Assembly: GCA_944322255.1 (NCBI GenBank)
Contig: CALUOK010000006.1
Span: 1 to 64,000 of the forward strand
Direction of reading: 5' to 3'
DNA: 64,000 nucleotides
Source: Candidatus Methanomethylophilaceae archaeon
Lineage (GTDB): Archaea; Thermoplasmatota; Thermoplasmata; Methanomassiliicoccales; Methanomethylophilaceae
Numbering within the stretch: the stretch's first letter is position 1; each line of letters opens with the position of its first letter. Of the stretch, positions 20,751-28,396 are shown one piece after another. Both the position numbers and the translations under genes were made by a program. The notes below the pieces were generated by a model. That model was not told the DNA's origin. It was given only the letters and a program-made list of their open reading frames with translations, and made no database searches.

Positions 20751-23636
20751 ATGGCCAACGACTACGGAACAATGGAAGCCAAATGGCAGGCCCGCTGGGC
20801 CGAGGCCGGCCTGGACAGGTCCGACAGGGACGAGTCCAAGCCCAAGTTCATGATCATCTTCGCGTACCCCGGCGTCACGGGGTACCTCCACGTCGGTCAC
20901 CTGCGCGGATACACCTACGTCGATGCGATCAACAGGTACAAGCGCATGACCGGATTCAACGTCCTCTTCCCCGTGGGGACCCACGCCACCGGGAACGGCG
21001 GCATATCCCTGTTCAACAGGATCTCCCGCGGCGACGAGGCCACCATCGACTACCTGAAGAGGAACGGCTGCACCGACGAGGACCTCGCCGGCATGAAGGA
21101 CCCCCTCTCCGTGGTCGAGTTCTTCAACAAAGTCTACGTGAACGACTACTGGAAGAGGTTCGGGTTCCTCGCCGACTGGAGGAGGTTCACCTGCACCCTC
21201 TACCCCGACTACGGGAAGTTCATCCAGTGGCAGTTCAGGAAGCTCCACGACGCCGGACTGCTCATCCAGAAGCCCTACTTCGCCCCCGCATGCCCCAGCT
21301 GCGGCCCCGTCGCGGTCGATCCCTCCGAGACGGACATCTCCAAGGGCGGAAGGGCGGAGACGCAGGAGTACACCCTCCTGAAGTTCAGGCACGGCGACGA
21401 GTTCCTCATAGCCGCGACGCTCAGGCCGGAGACCGTCTACGGCCAGGTCTGCTTCTGGGTCAACCCCGAGGTGGAGTACAGGAGGATCAGGAAGGACGGC
21501 GAGGTCTGGATCGTGTCCCCCCAGGCGGCCGAGAAACTCCAGCTCCAGAAGGACGGCATCGAGGAGATCGGAACCGTCCCCGGAGCCGACATGATCGGCT
21601 GGATGTGCGAGGCCCCCATGATCCACAGGGAGATCCCCGTGTTCCCGGCCACCTTCTGCGACCCCGACGTGGGTACCGGACTGGTCACGTCCGTGCCGTC
21701 GGACGCACCCGATGACTGGATCTCCCTGGAGGCCGTGAAGAAGGACCCGGCCCTGAAGGAGAGATACGGGCTCTCCCAGGAGCTCATCGACTCCGTGGTT
21801 CCCATCTCCATCATCGAGATGAAGGGCTACGGCGACTTCCCCGCCAAGGACATGATCGACAGGCTGGGCATCACCCAGCCCGGCGACCCCAAGCTGGTTG
21901 AGGCCAAGAAGCAGGTCTACAAGGACGGCTACCACATGGGCAGGATGAAAGATGTCTGCGGCGAGTACGCCGGGCTCCGTGTGGAGGAGGCCAAGGACAG
22001 GATGAGGCAGGCCATGATCGACACCGGAGAGGCCGAGCCCTTCTTCGACCTGACCGAGGAGGTCGTGTGCAGGTGCGGACGCAGGGTCCACATCAGGAGG
22101 ATCGACGACCAGTGGTTCATCAACTACGCCGACGCCGACCTCACGAAGAGGACCTCCGACCACTGCAGGACCATGGACATCAACCCGCCCGAGTACGCGG
22201 ACAACGTCCACGGCGTCCTGGACTGGTTCAGGGAGAGGGCCTGCGTCAGGCTGGGCAACTGGCTCGGAACGAGATTCCCGTACGACGACAAGTGGATCAT
22301 CGAGGCCATCTCCGACTCCACCCTGTACCCCATCTACTATCTCATCTCCCTGTACGCCAACTCCCACCAGATCGAGCCGGAGCAGATGACCGAGGAGTTC
22401 TTCGACTACGTGTTCCTCGGGGAGGGAGAGCTCTCCCAGGTGGCGCAGTCCACCGGAATTGCTCAGGATCTTATCGAGAAGATCAGGTCGGACGTTCTGT
22501 ACTGGTACCCTCTGGACATCAACCTCGGCGGGAAGGAGCACATGACCGTGCACTTCCCGGCGTTCCTGTTCAACCACGTGGCCGTCCTGCCCCAGGAGAT
22601 GTGGCCCCGCGGAATCACCGTCAACTGGTACATCACAGGCAAGAACAGCGACAAGATCTCCAAGTCAAAGGGAGGGGCGCAGCCCATCCCTGGAGCCGCA
22701 GCCAAGTTCGGCGTCGACGCCATGAGGCTGTACTACGCCCATGTGGCGTCGATGTTCGTGGACGTGGAGTGGAGCGAGGACACCGTGATGACCTACAGGC
22801 AGAGGGTCGACAGGATCTTCGGCGCCGTGCAGGACCTGATCGCATCGGAGTCCGACTCCCCCAGGGGCGAGATGGACGCCTGGCTGATGTCCAGGTTCAA
22901 CACCCACCTGAACGAGATCAGGGCCGCCATGGACAGGTACGACCTGAGGCAGATGACCACCACCGTCTACTTCGACATGTACAACGACATCAAGTGGTAC
23001 TCCAGGAGGGGAGGCAGCAACGCCAAGACCATCCGCGCCGCCCTCAAGATCTGGATCCAGGCCATGATGCCCGTGACCCCCCACACAGCCGAGGAGCTGT
23101 GGGAGTCCGCGGGGTTCGACGGTCTTGTGTCGGCGAGCCAGCTGCCCGAGGCCGACCCGGAGACGATCTCCGCCGCCTCCGAGTACGGGGAGAACCTGAT
23201 CCGCGACGTCATGTCCGACATCACCGAGATCAGGAAGATCGCCGGCATCGAGCCCACCAGGATCATCCTGTACACATCGGCCGAGTGGAAGAGGGAGGTC
23301 ATGAGGAAGGCCGCCGCCATGATGCAGGAAGGCAGGCTCACCATCCCCGACCTCACGAAGGCATGCATGTCCGACGAGAACATCAAGAGGAACGGGAAGG
23401 CCGCCTCGGAGCTGGCCAAGAAGGTGGCCGTGGAGTTCCCCAGGTCCACGATAGAGGCCAAGCGCCCCGTGTACGAGACGGACGAGACCGCCCTGCTCAC
23501 ATCCGCGATCAGGTTCCTTTCGGACGAGACCGGGCTGAAGGTCGACGTCTACTCGGCCGACGCCGAGGACCTGTACGACCCGCAGAAGAAGTCCAGGGCC
23601 GCCAGCCCCGGAAGGCCCGCCATCCTGCTGGAGTGA
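20751..23636 (+). CDS. leuS: Leucyl-tRNA synthetase
   Basis: A 961-residue class I aminoacyl-tRNA synthetase of the archaeal/eukaryotic LeuRS type, charging tRNA-Leu with leucine. The HIGH-box equivalent HVGHLRGY is near residue 45 and the KMSKS loop appears as KISKSKGG. Between them lies the CP1 editing insertion (RPETVYGQVCFWVNPE, GTGLVTSVPSDAPDD). Archaeal features include the long N-terminal AYPGVTGYLHVGH and the CPSCGP segment in the insertion. ATG 20751 was preferred over the upstream in-frame ORF, which lacks coding character. Length is normal. Confidence 0.97.
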   Translation: MANDYGTMEAKWQARWAEAGLDRSDRDESKPKFMIIFAYPGVTGYLHVGHLRGYTYVDAINRYKRMTGFNVLFPVGTHATGNGGISLFNRISRGDEATIDYLKRNGCTDEDLAGMKDPLSVVEFFNKVYVNDYWKRFGFLADWRRFTCTLYPDYGKFIQWQFRKLHDAGLLIQKPYFAPACPSCGPVAVDPSETDISKGGRAETQEYTLLKFRHGDEFLIAATLRPETVYGQVCFWVNPEVEYRRIRKDGEVWIVSPQAAEKLQLQKDGIEEIGTVPGADMIGWMCEAPMIHREIPVFPATFCDPDVGTGLVTSVPSDAPDDWISLEAVKKDPALKERYGLSQELIDSVVPISIIEMKGYGDFPAKDMIDRLGITQPGDPKLVEAKKQVYKDGYHMGRMKDVCGEYAGLRVEEAKDRMRQAMIDTGEAEPFFDLTEEVVCRCGRRVHIRRIDDQWFINYADADLTKRTSDHCRTMDINPPEYADNVHGVLDWFRERACVRLGNWLGTRFPYDDKWIIEAISDSTLYPIYYLISLYANSHQIEPEQMTEEFFDYVFLGEGELSQVAQSTGIAQDLIEKIRSDVLYWYPLDINLGGKEHMTVHFPAFLFNHVAVLPQEMWPRGITVNWYITGKNSDKISKSKGGAQPIPGAAAKFGVDAMRLYYAHVASMFVDVEWSEDTVMTYRQRVDRIFGAVQDLIASESDSPRGEMDAWLMSRFNTHLNEIRAAMDRYDLRQMTTTVYFDMYNDIKWYSRRGGSNAKTIRAALKIWIQAMMPVTPHTAEELWESAGFDGLVSASQLPEADPETISAASEYGENLIRDVMSDITEIRKIAGIEPTRIILYTSAEWKREVMRKAAAMMQEGRLTIPDLTKACMSDENIKRNGKAASELAKKVAVEFPRSTIEAKRPVYETDETALLTSAIRFLSDETGLKVDVYSADAEDLYDPQKKSRAASPGRPAILLE

Positions 23637-23640
23637 TCCG

Positions 23641-24096
23641 GTGTTCATAGACATCGTCCGCTCCAGGAAGAGCTGCAGGCTGTTCACCGACGTCCCCTTG
23701 GAGCAGGGGGAGATGGACCTCATCATGGAGGCGGGCCTGAAGGCCCCGTCCTCCAGGCAGCTGAAGGATGTGAGGCTGTTCCCCGTCAGGGACATCGGGC
23801 TGATCAGGAGGCTGGCGCTGTGCAAACCCTCCTCCACAACACCGCTGGAGACGGCGACCTTCGCAGTCATCGTGGCCGCCGATCCGGAGGTATGCGACGT
23901 GTGGATCGAGGACGCCTCCATCGCCACCATCATGATGCAGCTGGAGGCCGAGGACCTGGGCATCGGCAGCTGCTGGGTCCAGGTCAGGCTCAGGTCCAAC
24001 GGCGACGAGCCGGCCGAGGACATCGTGAAGCGGGAGGCCGGGCTGGACGGGAACCTGAAGATGCTGTCCATCGTGGCCTTCGGCAGAAAACCATGA
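23641..24096 (+). CDS. Nitroreductase-family flavoprotein
   Basis: A 151-residue FMN-dependent oxidoreductase of the NfsA/FRP superfamily. The N-terminal RSRKSCRLFTD and KAPSSRQLKDVR are the FMN-phosphate-binding landmarks, and LEAEDLGIGSCWVQ is the usual C-terminal segment. It is on the short side for the family, as in many anaerobes. Substrate unknown. GTG start 4 nt after the leuS stop, with GGAGTGAT as SD, so it is co-transcribed with leuS. It overlaps the next gene by ATGA. Confidence 0.85.
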   Translation: MFIDIVRSRKSCRLFTDVPLEQGEMDLIMEAGLKAPSSRQLKDVRLFPVRDIGLIRRLALCKPSSTTPLETATFAVIVAADPEVCDVWIEDASIATIMMQLEAEDLGIGSCWVQVRLRSNGDEPAEDIVKREAGLDGNLKMLSIVAFGRKP

Positions 24097-24608
24097 GCTC
24101 CCTGGAGCTCCTCCCCCTGGACCCGTCCGTGGAGGACGCGGCCAGGGACCTCTATTCTGATTCCTTCCCTGATAACGAGAGGATACCCTTCGACATCCTG
24201 CTCTCGATGGCGGCCGACCCCGGATGCAGGTTCCTCTGGATGTCCGTGGACGGGGTGTTCTCGGGGATCGCTTACACAGTCGAGACCGACGATCTCGTGT
24301 TCCTCCTGTACCTTGCCGTCTCCCCCGGCTCGAGGGACTCCGGCCTGGGCTCCGACGCCCTGTGGCTGGTCAAATGCGGATGCCATGGCAGGAGGCTGTT
24401 CCTGAACATCGAGCCCACTGACGAGCCCGCCGAGAACATCGGCCAGAGGCTCCGCAGGACCAGGTTCTACGAGCGCAACGGGTTCTCCCCGCAGTGTACG
24501 TACAGGACGCCGGACGGCATGAGGTACTCCCTGCTGAGCTGGGGCGGACCAGTGACAGTCGATGAGGCGACGGCGATGTTCAGGGCGAAGTTCCCTCCCG
24601 GCGTCTGA
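24093..24608 (+). CDS. GNAT-family N-acetyltransferase
   Basis: A 171-residue protein with GNAT layout: N-terminal DLYSDSFPDNERIPFD, beta strands around GIAYTVETDDLVFLLYLAVSP (the beta-4/beta-5 core) and the helix starting SRDSGLGSDALW as the acetyl-CoA loop. A RRTRFYERNGF segment typical of the family's end follows. The acceptor is not predictable. Translationally coupled to the nitroreductase gene by ATGA. Confidence 0.8.
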   Translation: MSSLELLPLDPSVEDAARDLYSDSFPDNERIPFDILLSMAADPGCRFLWMSVDGVFSGIAYTVETDDLVFLLYLAVSPGSRDSGLGSDALWLVKCGCHGRRLFLNIEPTDEPAENIGQRLRRTRFYERNGFSPQCTYRTPDGMRYSLLSWGGPVTVDEATAMFRAKFPPGV

Positions 24609-24676
24609 CGTATCCCCTTTCTATGTAAACTGCGTTATCCCACCTGTGCGCCGTCGACGGGGCACCGGTGGTTTCC

Positions 24677-25135
24677 ATGATAAAGTCAAGGTTCGATATC
24701 GGCGAGGTTGCGAAGGCCGTGGGGATGTGGATCCCTGGCTACAGGTTCGACGGCGGGATCCGGGTCTCGGAGGGCGAGAAGGTGTCCTACAGGCTCAGGT
24801 GCACCCGCAACGAGCTCATCGAGGACTTCGACGTGGATGTCACCGTGGTGTCCGGAGGCGAAGCGGAGGTCACTATAAGGTCGGAGGACGGGGAGTCCGT
24901 CACCGTCAGGATGCCCGTGGGCCCCGACGGTGTTCTAGGTCCAATAGAGGGCACCAAGGTCCCGGTTGCCGTGGAGGGACTTCCAACAGACGGAGGGGTC
25001 ATGGAGTACACCGTTCACCTGTTCAGGGGCCGCAGGTCCGGCATGGCCTGGGTGTACGACGGGATCGCGTACAGGACCATACACGACGCCGGAGGCTTCA
25101 GGCTCTGCTTCGACCTTGTCAGCTTCTCAGCATGA
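24677..25135 (+). CDS. Hypothetical protein, 152 residues
   Basis: Not recognised. A soluble protein beginning MIKSRFDIGEVAKAVGMWIP, with alternating beta strands (VDVTVVSGGEAEVTIRSEDG, ESVTVRMPVG) and a C-terminal FRGRRSGMAWVYDGIAYRTI. The composition suggests a small beta-sandwich. ATG 24677 was chosen because GGTGG lies just upstream; a GTG at 24668 is in frame. Convergent with ubiX, with 15 nt between the stops. Confidence 0.7.
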   Translation: MIKSRFDIGEVAKAVGMWIPGYRFDGGIRVSEGEKVSYRLRCTRNELIEDFDVDVTVVSGGEAEVTIRSEDGESVTVRMPVGPDGVLGPIEGTKVPVAVEGLPTDGGVMEYTVHLFRGRRSGMAWVYDGIAYRTIHDAGGFRLCFDLVSFSA

Positions 25136-25150
25136 GGGACGGTGGGAGGC

Positions 25151-25699
25151 TCACTCCCATCTCCTGTACAGACCGTGGTCGATGCCGACCTGGTCCAGGC
25201 ACCTTCCGACCACTATGTCGACTATGTCCTCGACCGTCTTGGGTCTGGGGTAGAATCCGGGGTTGGCGTCGACTATCCTGACGCCGAGCCTGGCGAGCTT
25301 CAGCTCGTTCTCCAGCATTATGGCGCTCTTGGGGGTCTCCCTCACAAGGAGTACAAGCTTCCTGTCCTCCTTGATGCAGACGGACACGGCGCGGGATATC
25401 AGGGTGTCGGCGATCCCGTTGGCGAACTTTGCCACCGAGGACTCGCTGCAGGGCGCCACGAACATGGCGTCGTACCTGAAGCTGCCGGATGCGATGGAGG
25501 CGAACATCTGGTCGTCGTCGAATACCTGGTCGGCCATGGCCTCCACCTGCTCCACGGTGTAGTCGGTCTCGGCGGGGATGATCTCCCTGGCGGTCTTGGA
25601 CATGACCAGAATCCTCTCGCCCTCCAGCTCCTGGAGCAGCCTTATGCCGTAGATGGCGCCGGAAGCGCCCGAGATAGCGACGACGTACCTCACGTTCAT
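25151..25699 (-). CDS. ubiX: Flavin prenyltransferase UbiX
   Basis: A 182-residue flavin prenyltransferase that makes prenylated FMN for UbiD-type decarboxylases from FMN and dimethylallyl phosphate. The N-terminal SGASGAIYGIRLLQEL, the middle PCSESSVAKFANGIADTLIS and RKLVLLVRETPKSAIMLENE are diagnostic. Length is typical. No SD precedes ATG 25699, but an ATTTTATCC element about 20 nt upstream suggests a leaderless transcript. No ubiD partner is in the window. Confidence 0.95.
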   Translation of the reverse strand: MNVRYVVAISGASGAIYGIRLLQELEGERILVMSKTAREIIPAETDYTVEQVEAMADQVFDDDQMFASIASGSFRYDAMFVAPCSESSVAKFANGIADTLISRAVSVCIKEDRKLVLLVRETPKSAIMLENELKLARLGVRIVDANPGFYPRPKTVEDIVDIVVGRCLDQVGIDHGLYRRWE

Positions 25700-25810
25700 G
25701 TCCAATGGTTAGGAGGATAAAATGCTTGTCGGGGTTCCGGTGAACTGGATATATAGTATTGATAATTTAAGTCGGGAATCAAGATATCGCCGACGGTAGA
25801 TGTCTTCCTG

Positions 25811-26047
25811 ATGTCCTACAAGAGCATCGTTTTCGCAGTTGCCGTGTCCGTGCTTGTTGTGTCGGTCACTGGCTACCTGTATCTGGAGAAGGATCTCGTC
25901 GACGAGTCGGACGTCGAGGCCGAGGCCAGGGAGAACCCGACTGCTGGTACGGAGTCGGAATGCGTCGACCACACAGACCCTGTCATCGATTCCGATGAGT
26001 CTTCCGATGAGGCTGATGCGGACTGCCCCAGTCCAGAGGGACTCTGA
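25811..26047 (+). CDS. Small membrane-anchored acidic protein
   Basis: A 78-residue ORF with one N-terminal hydrophobic segment (IVFAVAVSVLVVSVTGYLYL) and a highly acidic outer domain (DLVDESDVEAEARENP, DSDESSDEADADC) with two cysteines. The strong acidic bias resembles surface or divalent-cation-buffering small proteins. No homology recognised and no SD. GATATATAG near 25750 could be its promoter. Reality as a gene is moderately supported. Confidence 0.45.
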   Translation: MSYKSIVFAVAVSVLVVSVTGYLYLEKDLVDESDVEAEARENPTAGTESECVDHTDPVIDSDESSDEADADCPSPEGL

Positions 26048-26153
26048 TAACATTACATGCCCGCTCAGGGGCTGACGACAACCGCGAAAACCATGACGCT
26101 CGACCGGGCGTCGGCTTCACAATCCGATGTGCCAGACGTTGTGAATCAGAACT

Positions 26154-26174
26154 AGACGGGCGTTGTGCCCGTCT
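26154..26174. terminator. Bidirectional hairpin between acidic ORF and AbrB-PhoU gene
   Basis: A perfect 8-bp stem AGACGGGC/GCCCGTCT with loop GTTGT, located 11 nt beyond the stop of the minus-strand regulator gene. It probably stabilises or ends that transcript. A second short stem GACGC/GCGTC lies near 26095-26112. Confidence 0.5.
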
Positions 26175-26185
26175 GTGTGAGAGCT

Positions 26186-27202
26186 TCAATCCATCGCCGA
26201 GTTGATGGCGATCTCGGCGATGTCCATGGAGTACTCGGCGACCCTCTTGACGCTGCTGGAGATGAGCTCCGCGGCCATGGCGGTCCTCTCGTCCACCAGG
26301 CCCTCGAGGTTGGCGATCTCTTTGGAGCGCTCCACCAGCTTCTCACCGCGCTCGATGCACCTGTTGGCGGCCTCCATGTTCCTGTTGGACCATGTGCCGA
26401 CAGAGTCGGTGAACAGGGTGACGACATCCCTGCCGGTTGTGAGGATCCTGTCGTCCACCTCGGTGGGCTTGGCCTCGATGATCGGTTTCAGGTTGGATGC
26501 GAGCAGGACGGCGTGGTCGCCGATCCTCTCGATGGACCTGCTGACGCTTCCGCAGCGGGTGATTTCGCAGAGGTCCATGCCCATCCTGCGGGAGATGGTG
26601 ATGTCCTTCTGATGGATGTTCACCTGACGGGAGATGAGCCAGTCGATCCTGTCGACCTCCCTGTCCCTGTCGCCCATGGAGTCGATGATCCTGGAGTCCT
26701 TCTCCTCCAGGGCGTCGAGGACGTCGTTGAGCATGTTCCTGACGAGCACCTTCATCCTCTCGACGGACTTGGCGGGCTTGATCTCTCCCTGGTCCATCAG
26801 GTCCTTGATGACGATGCGGTTCTCGCTCTCCTCAAGGATCTCCAGGCCGATGGCGGTCTGGGTGAAGGAGGATGCGGTGCTGGCGGCCATGCTGGAGAGC
26901 TCGCCGTCCGAGTGCAACTCGATAACGTCGTGTCCGGCTATGTAGGCGCCGACCAGCTGCCTGTAGAGGTAGTCGCGGTCGGTGATGCCGTCCGCATCGA
27001 TGATCTTGGTGGACCCAGCGAGGGCCGCCTGCTCCCCGCCCGGATAGATCACCATGCTCCCGTCGGGCTGCGGCTGCAGTCCGACAGTGTCATTCTTCTT
27101 CAGGCCGACAGAGTCGGCCCAGTCTTTCGGGAGTGTGATCATGAACGATGATCCGCCGGTTATCTGTATCCTTCTTAGGTCCACGGAGGATTGATGCTTC
27201 AT
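26186..27202 (-). CDS. AbrB-domain PhoU-type phosphate regulator
   Basis: A 338-residue protein with an N-terminal SpoVT/AbrB-like swapped-hairpin DNA-binding domain (RRIQITGGSSFMITLPKDWADSVGLKKNDTV, shown here as its landmarks GGSSFMITLPK and GLKKNDTV). Two PhoU three-helix bundles follow from about residue 110, with EDR/ERIGDHAV-type helices. Archaeal proteins of this architecture are thought to couple phosphate status directly to transcription. It is divergent from pstS across a 306-nt AT-rich region and so likely controls the pst operon and itself. ATG 27202 gives a complete AbrB domain. Confidence 0.88.
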   Translation of the reverse strand: MKHQSSVDLRRIQITGGSSFMITLPKDWADSVGLKKNDTVGLQPQPDGSMVIYPGGEQAALAGSTKIIDADGITDRDYLYRQLVGAYIAGHDVIELHSDGELSSMAASTASSFTQTAIGLEILEESENRIVIKDLMDQGEIKPAKSVERMKVLVRNMLNDVLDALEEKDSRIIDSMGDRDREVDRIDWLISRQVNIHQKDITISRRMGMDLCEITRCGSVSRSIERIGDHAVLLASNLKPIIEAKPTEVDDRILTTGRDVVTLFTDSVGTWSNRNMEAANRCIERGEKLVERSKEIANLEGLVDERTAMAAELISSSVKRVAEYSMDIAEIAINSAMD

Positions 27203-27508
27203 TATGGATATAAAGTTGATTTCATTATTATATATTTATCTATATCTAATATATATGAACCGGACCGACCGATCTCAGACCCCTCGTTCCTTATTATAAG
27301 AACACATTGAATATTATGGCGAGAGGGTCAACAGAGTTGGATGGATTCTATTGAAAAGACATAGCCAGACACTGTAGTGATGAGGTGTCGTTAATCATAA
27401 ATTATGTCGAACTATATAGTAATTATATATCTATGTATGGATTGATATAATATTTCGACTAACTATATACACAGTACAAAATTACACGGATACCGAGGTG
27501 TCACAACC
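27203..27508. promoter_or_regulatory. AT-rich divergent control region of the phosphate locus
   Basis: A 306-nt region far more AT-rich than its surroundings. It contains overlapping ATAT-rich motifs (TTATATATTTATCTATATC near 27226-27244, AATTATATATCTATG near 27420-27434, GATATAATATTTCG near 27444-27457) and ATTATAAGAAC near 27293. These provide TATA boxes for both directions and repeated ATCTAT elements as candidate AbrB-domain sites. No ORF is supported here. Confidence 0.5.
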
Positions 27509-28384
27509 TTGGACAAAAAGATAACTGCAATTATTGTGGTCATCATAGTGATCATCGCGGCCGCAGCCGCCTACATGGCGCTGGGCAACGGTGGCAGTGA
27601 TGACAACAGTTCCGCCGCCCACGCCATCGACCTCGATGGCGTCGAGGCTTCCGAGGACAACGTCCTCAACGGAACCTACTCCATCTCCAGGAACCTCGTC
27701 CTCGTCACCATGGGCGAGCCCACTGGAAACGTCGCCGCCTTCCTCAGCTACGTCATGAGCGAGGAGGGACAGACCATCCTCGGTGAGGAGTTCGTCAAGC
27801 TCACCGAGTTCGAGACAGAGATCGCACCTTCCGAGAGCGGACAGAGAACCATCGCCCTCGGTGGATCCACATCCCTCTCCGAGACCGCCGACAAGCTCGC
27901 CGCGGCCTACATGGAGAAGTACCCCTTCATGACCGTCACCGTCCAGGGTGGCGGATCCGGAGCCGGAGAGTCCCAGTGCGTCTCCGGCGAGTTCGACATC
28001 GGAATGCTCTCCCGTGACCTTTCCGACTCCGGAAGGGCCGACGGACTCGTCGACCACATGATCGGTCAGGACGGAGTCGCCGTCATCGCCAACGTCGAGG
28101 GCGTCGAGGGTCTCACAACCGCTCAGGTCGCCCAGATCTTCAGCGGAGAGATCACCAACTGGAGCCAGGTCGGAGGACCCGACCAGTCCATCCAGGTCGT
28201 CATCCGTGAGGATGGATCCGGAACCCGCGACTGCTTCGACAGCGCCATGGAGGGTGTCGACGAGGACTTCGTCTCCACCCAGAACGCCGTGACCTGCCAG
28301 TCCACCGGACTCGTCATCTCCAACGTCCAGAGCACCGCTGGATCCATCGGATACATCAGCATCGGACAGCTCGCCAATCTCTAA
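27509..28384 (+). CDS. pstS: Circularly permuted phosphate-binding protein PstS
   Basis: A 291-residue membrane-anchored phosphate-binding protein. After an N-terminal TM anchor (residues 5-25) come LDGVEASEDNVLNGTYSIS and EPTGNVAAFLSYVMSEEGQ (residues 41-95), which in ordinary PstS form the C-terminus. The normal N-terminal start GGSTSLSETADKLA begins only at about residue 118. It is followed in usual order by TVQGGGSGAGESQ, FDIGMLSRDLSD, IFSGEITNWSQVGG and REDGSGTRDCF, ending in SIGYISIGQL, the point that normally leads into the displaced segment. So the domain is permuted with the cut in the hinge strand. Start TTG 27509 behind GAGGTG. First gene of the pst operon. Confidence 0.9.
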   Translation: MDKKITAIIVVIIVIIAAAAAYMALGNGGSDDNSSAAHAIDLDGVEASEDNVLNGTYSISRNLVLVTMGEPTGNVAAFLSYVMSEEGQTILGEEFVKLTEFETEIAPSESGQRTIALGGSTSLSETADKLAAAYMEKYPFMTVTVQGGGSGAGESQCVSGEFDIGMLSRDLSDSGRADGLVDHMIGQDGVAVIANVEGVEGLTTAQVAQIFSGEITNWSQVGGPDQSIQVVIREDGSGTRDCFDSAMEGVDEDFVSTQNAVTCQSTGLVISNVQSTAGSIGYISIGQLANL

Positions 28385-28396
28385 GGAGGCTGACTA

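Noticed and set aside
20736-22577. 613-codon open frame on the minus strand
   Set aside because: It is the antisense shadow of leuS. High GC3 on the coding strand leaves long stop-free frames on the other. The composition (Val/Gly/His/Asp-rich without domains) is typical of such shadows.
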